Positions 15,100 through 15,122 of a stretch of 15,122 nt of DNA are shown piece by piece. The translations under genes and the position numbers were made by a program. Within the stretch, counting starts at the first letter, position 1. Every line of letters starts with the position of its first letter. The notes beneath the pieces were generated by a model. It saw nothing but the letters and a program-made list of their open reading frames with translations, was not told the origin of the DNA and did not search any database. Source of the DNA: CAZKDV01 sp964551645 (GTDB lineage Bacteria > Bacteroidota > Bacteroidia > Bacteroidales > DTU049); assembly GCA_964551645.1 (NCBI GenBank), contig CAZKDV010000059.1, forward strand, positions 1 through 15,122, written 5' to 3'.

Positions 15100-15122
15100 A
15101 TATAAATTCCGTTCAAAAGGAA

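Overview
The window is AT-rich chromosomal DNA from a member of the Bacteroidota, probably a marine, gliding-type or anaerobic lineage. Four signs support this. There is a type IX secretion (T9SS) gene, porT. Two secreted proteins carry T9SS C-terminal sorting domains, one of type B (gliding-motility/CHU_C) and one of type A. The lipid A genes are of Bacteroidota type. Most transcription units are preceded by the Bacteroidota -7 promoter element TAnnTTTG, with no clear Shine-Dalgarno sequences. No rRNA, tRNA, insertion sequence, CRISPR array or phage gene was seen.

Layout. Positions 3-1283 (+) hold the 3' part of a CapD/WbpM-type nucleotide-sugar dehydratase whose N-terminus lies outside the window. 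Facing it on the minus strand are porT (1293-2003), a small MmpS-like lipoprotein (2075-2428) and mscL (2594-3004), which has its own terminator and promoter. A divergent AT-rich spacer leads to three plus-strand genes: a 1143-residue repetitive surface protein (3284-6715), a secreted beta-helix protein (6804-8246) and an unrecognised membrane protein (8379-9869). The last two share a near-identical promoter and leader. From 9880 to 14716 the minus strand carries an acyl-CoA reductase (LuxC family), fabZ, lpxC, lpxD and wecB. The last 400 bases contain no convincing gene but hold a minus-strand promoter element and several inverted repeats.

How it fits together. The genes centre on the cell envelope. 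WecB and the CapD-like enzyme make activated sugars for surface glycans, LpxD and LpxC build lipid A, and FabZ supplies acyl chains. PorT belongs to the machinery that exports proteins such as the two cargo proteins here; in this phylum type A cargo is anchored to a form of LPS. MscL protects the envelope against osmotic shock. This functional link is inferred from neighbourhood, not shown by the sequence.

I did not find a clearly new defence or mobile system. The observations most worth a second look are: the separate lpxC and fabZ genes (usually fused in this phylum), joined by an ATGA overlap; the 702-bp tandem block inside the surface protein; the duplicated promoter; and the structured, promoter-bearing region upstream of wecB.
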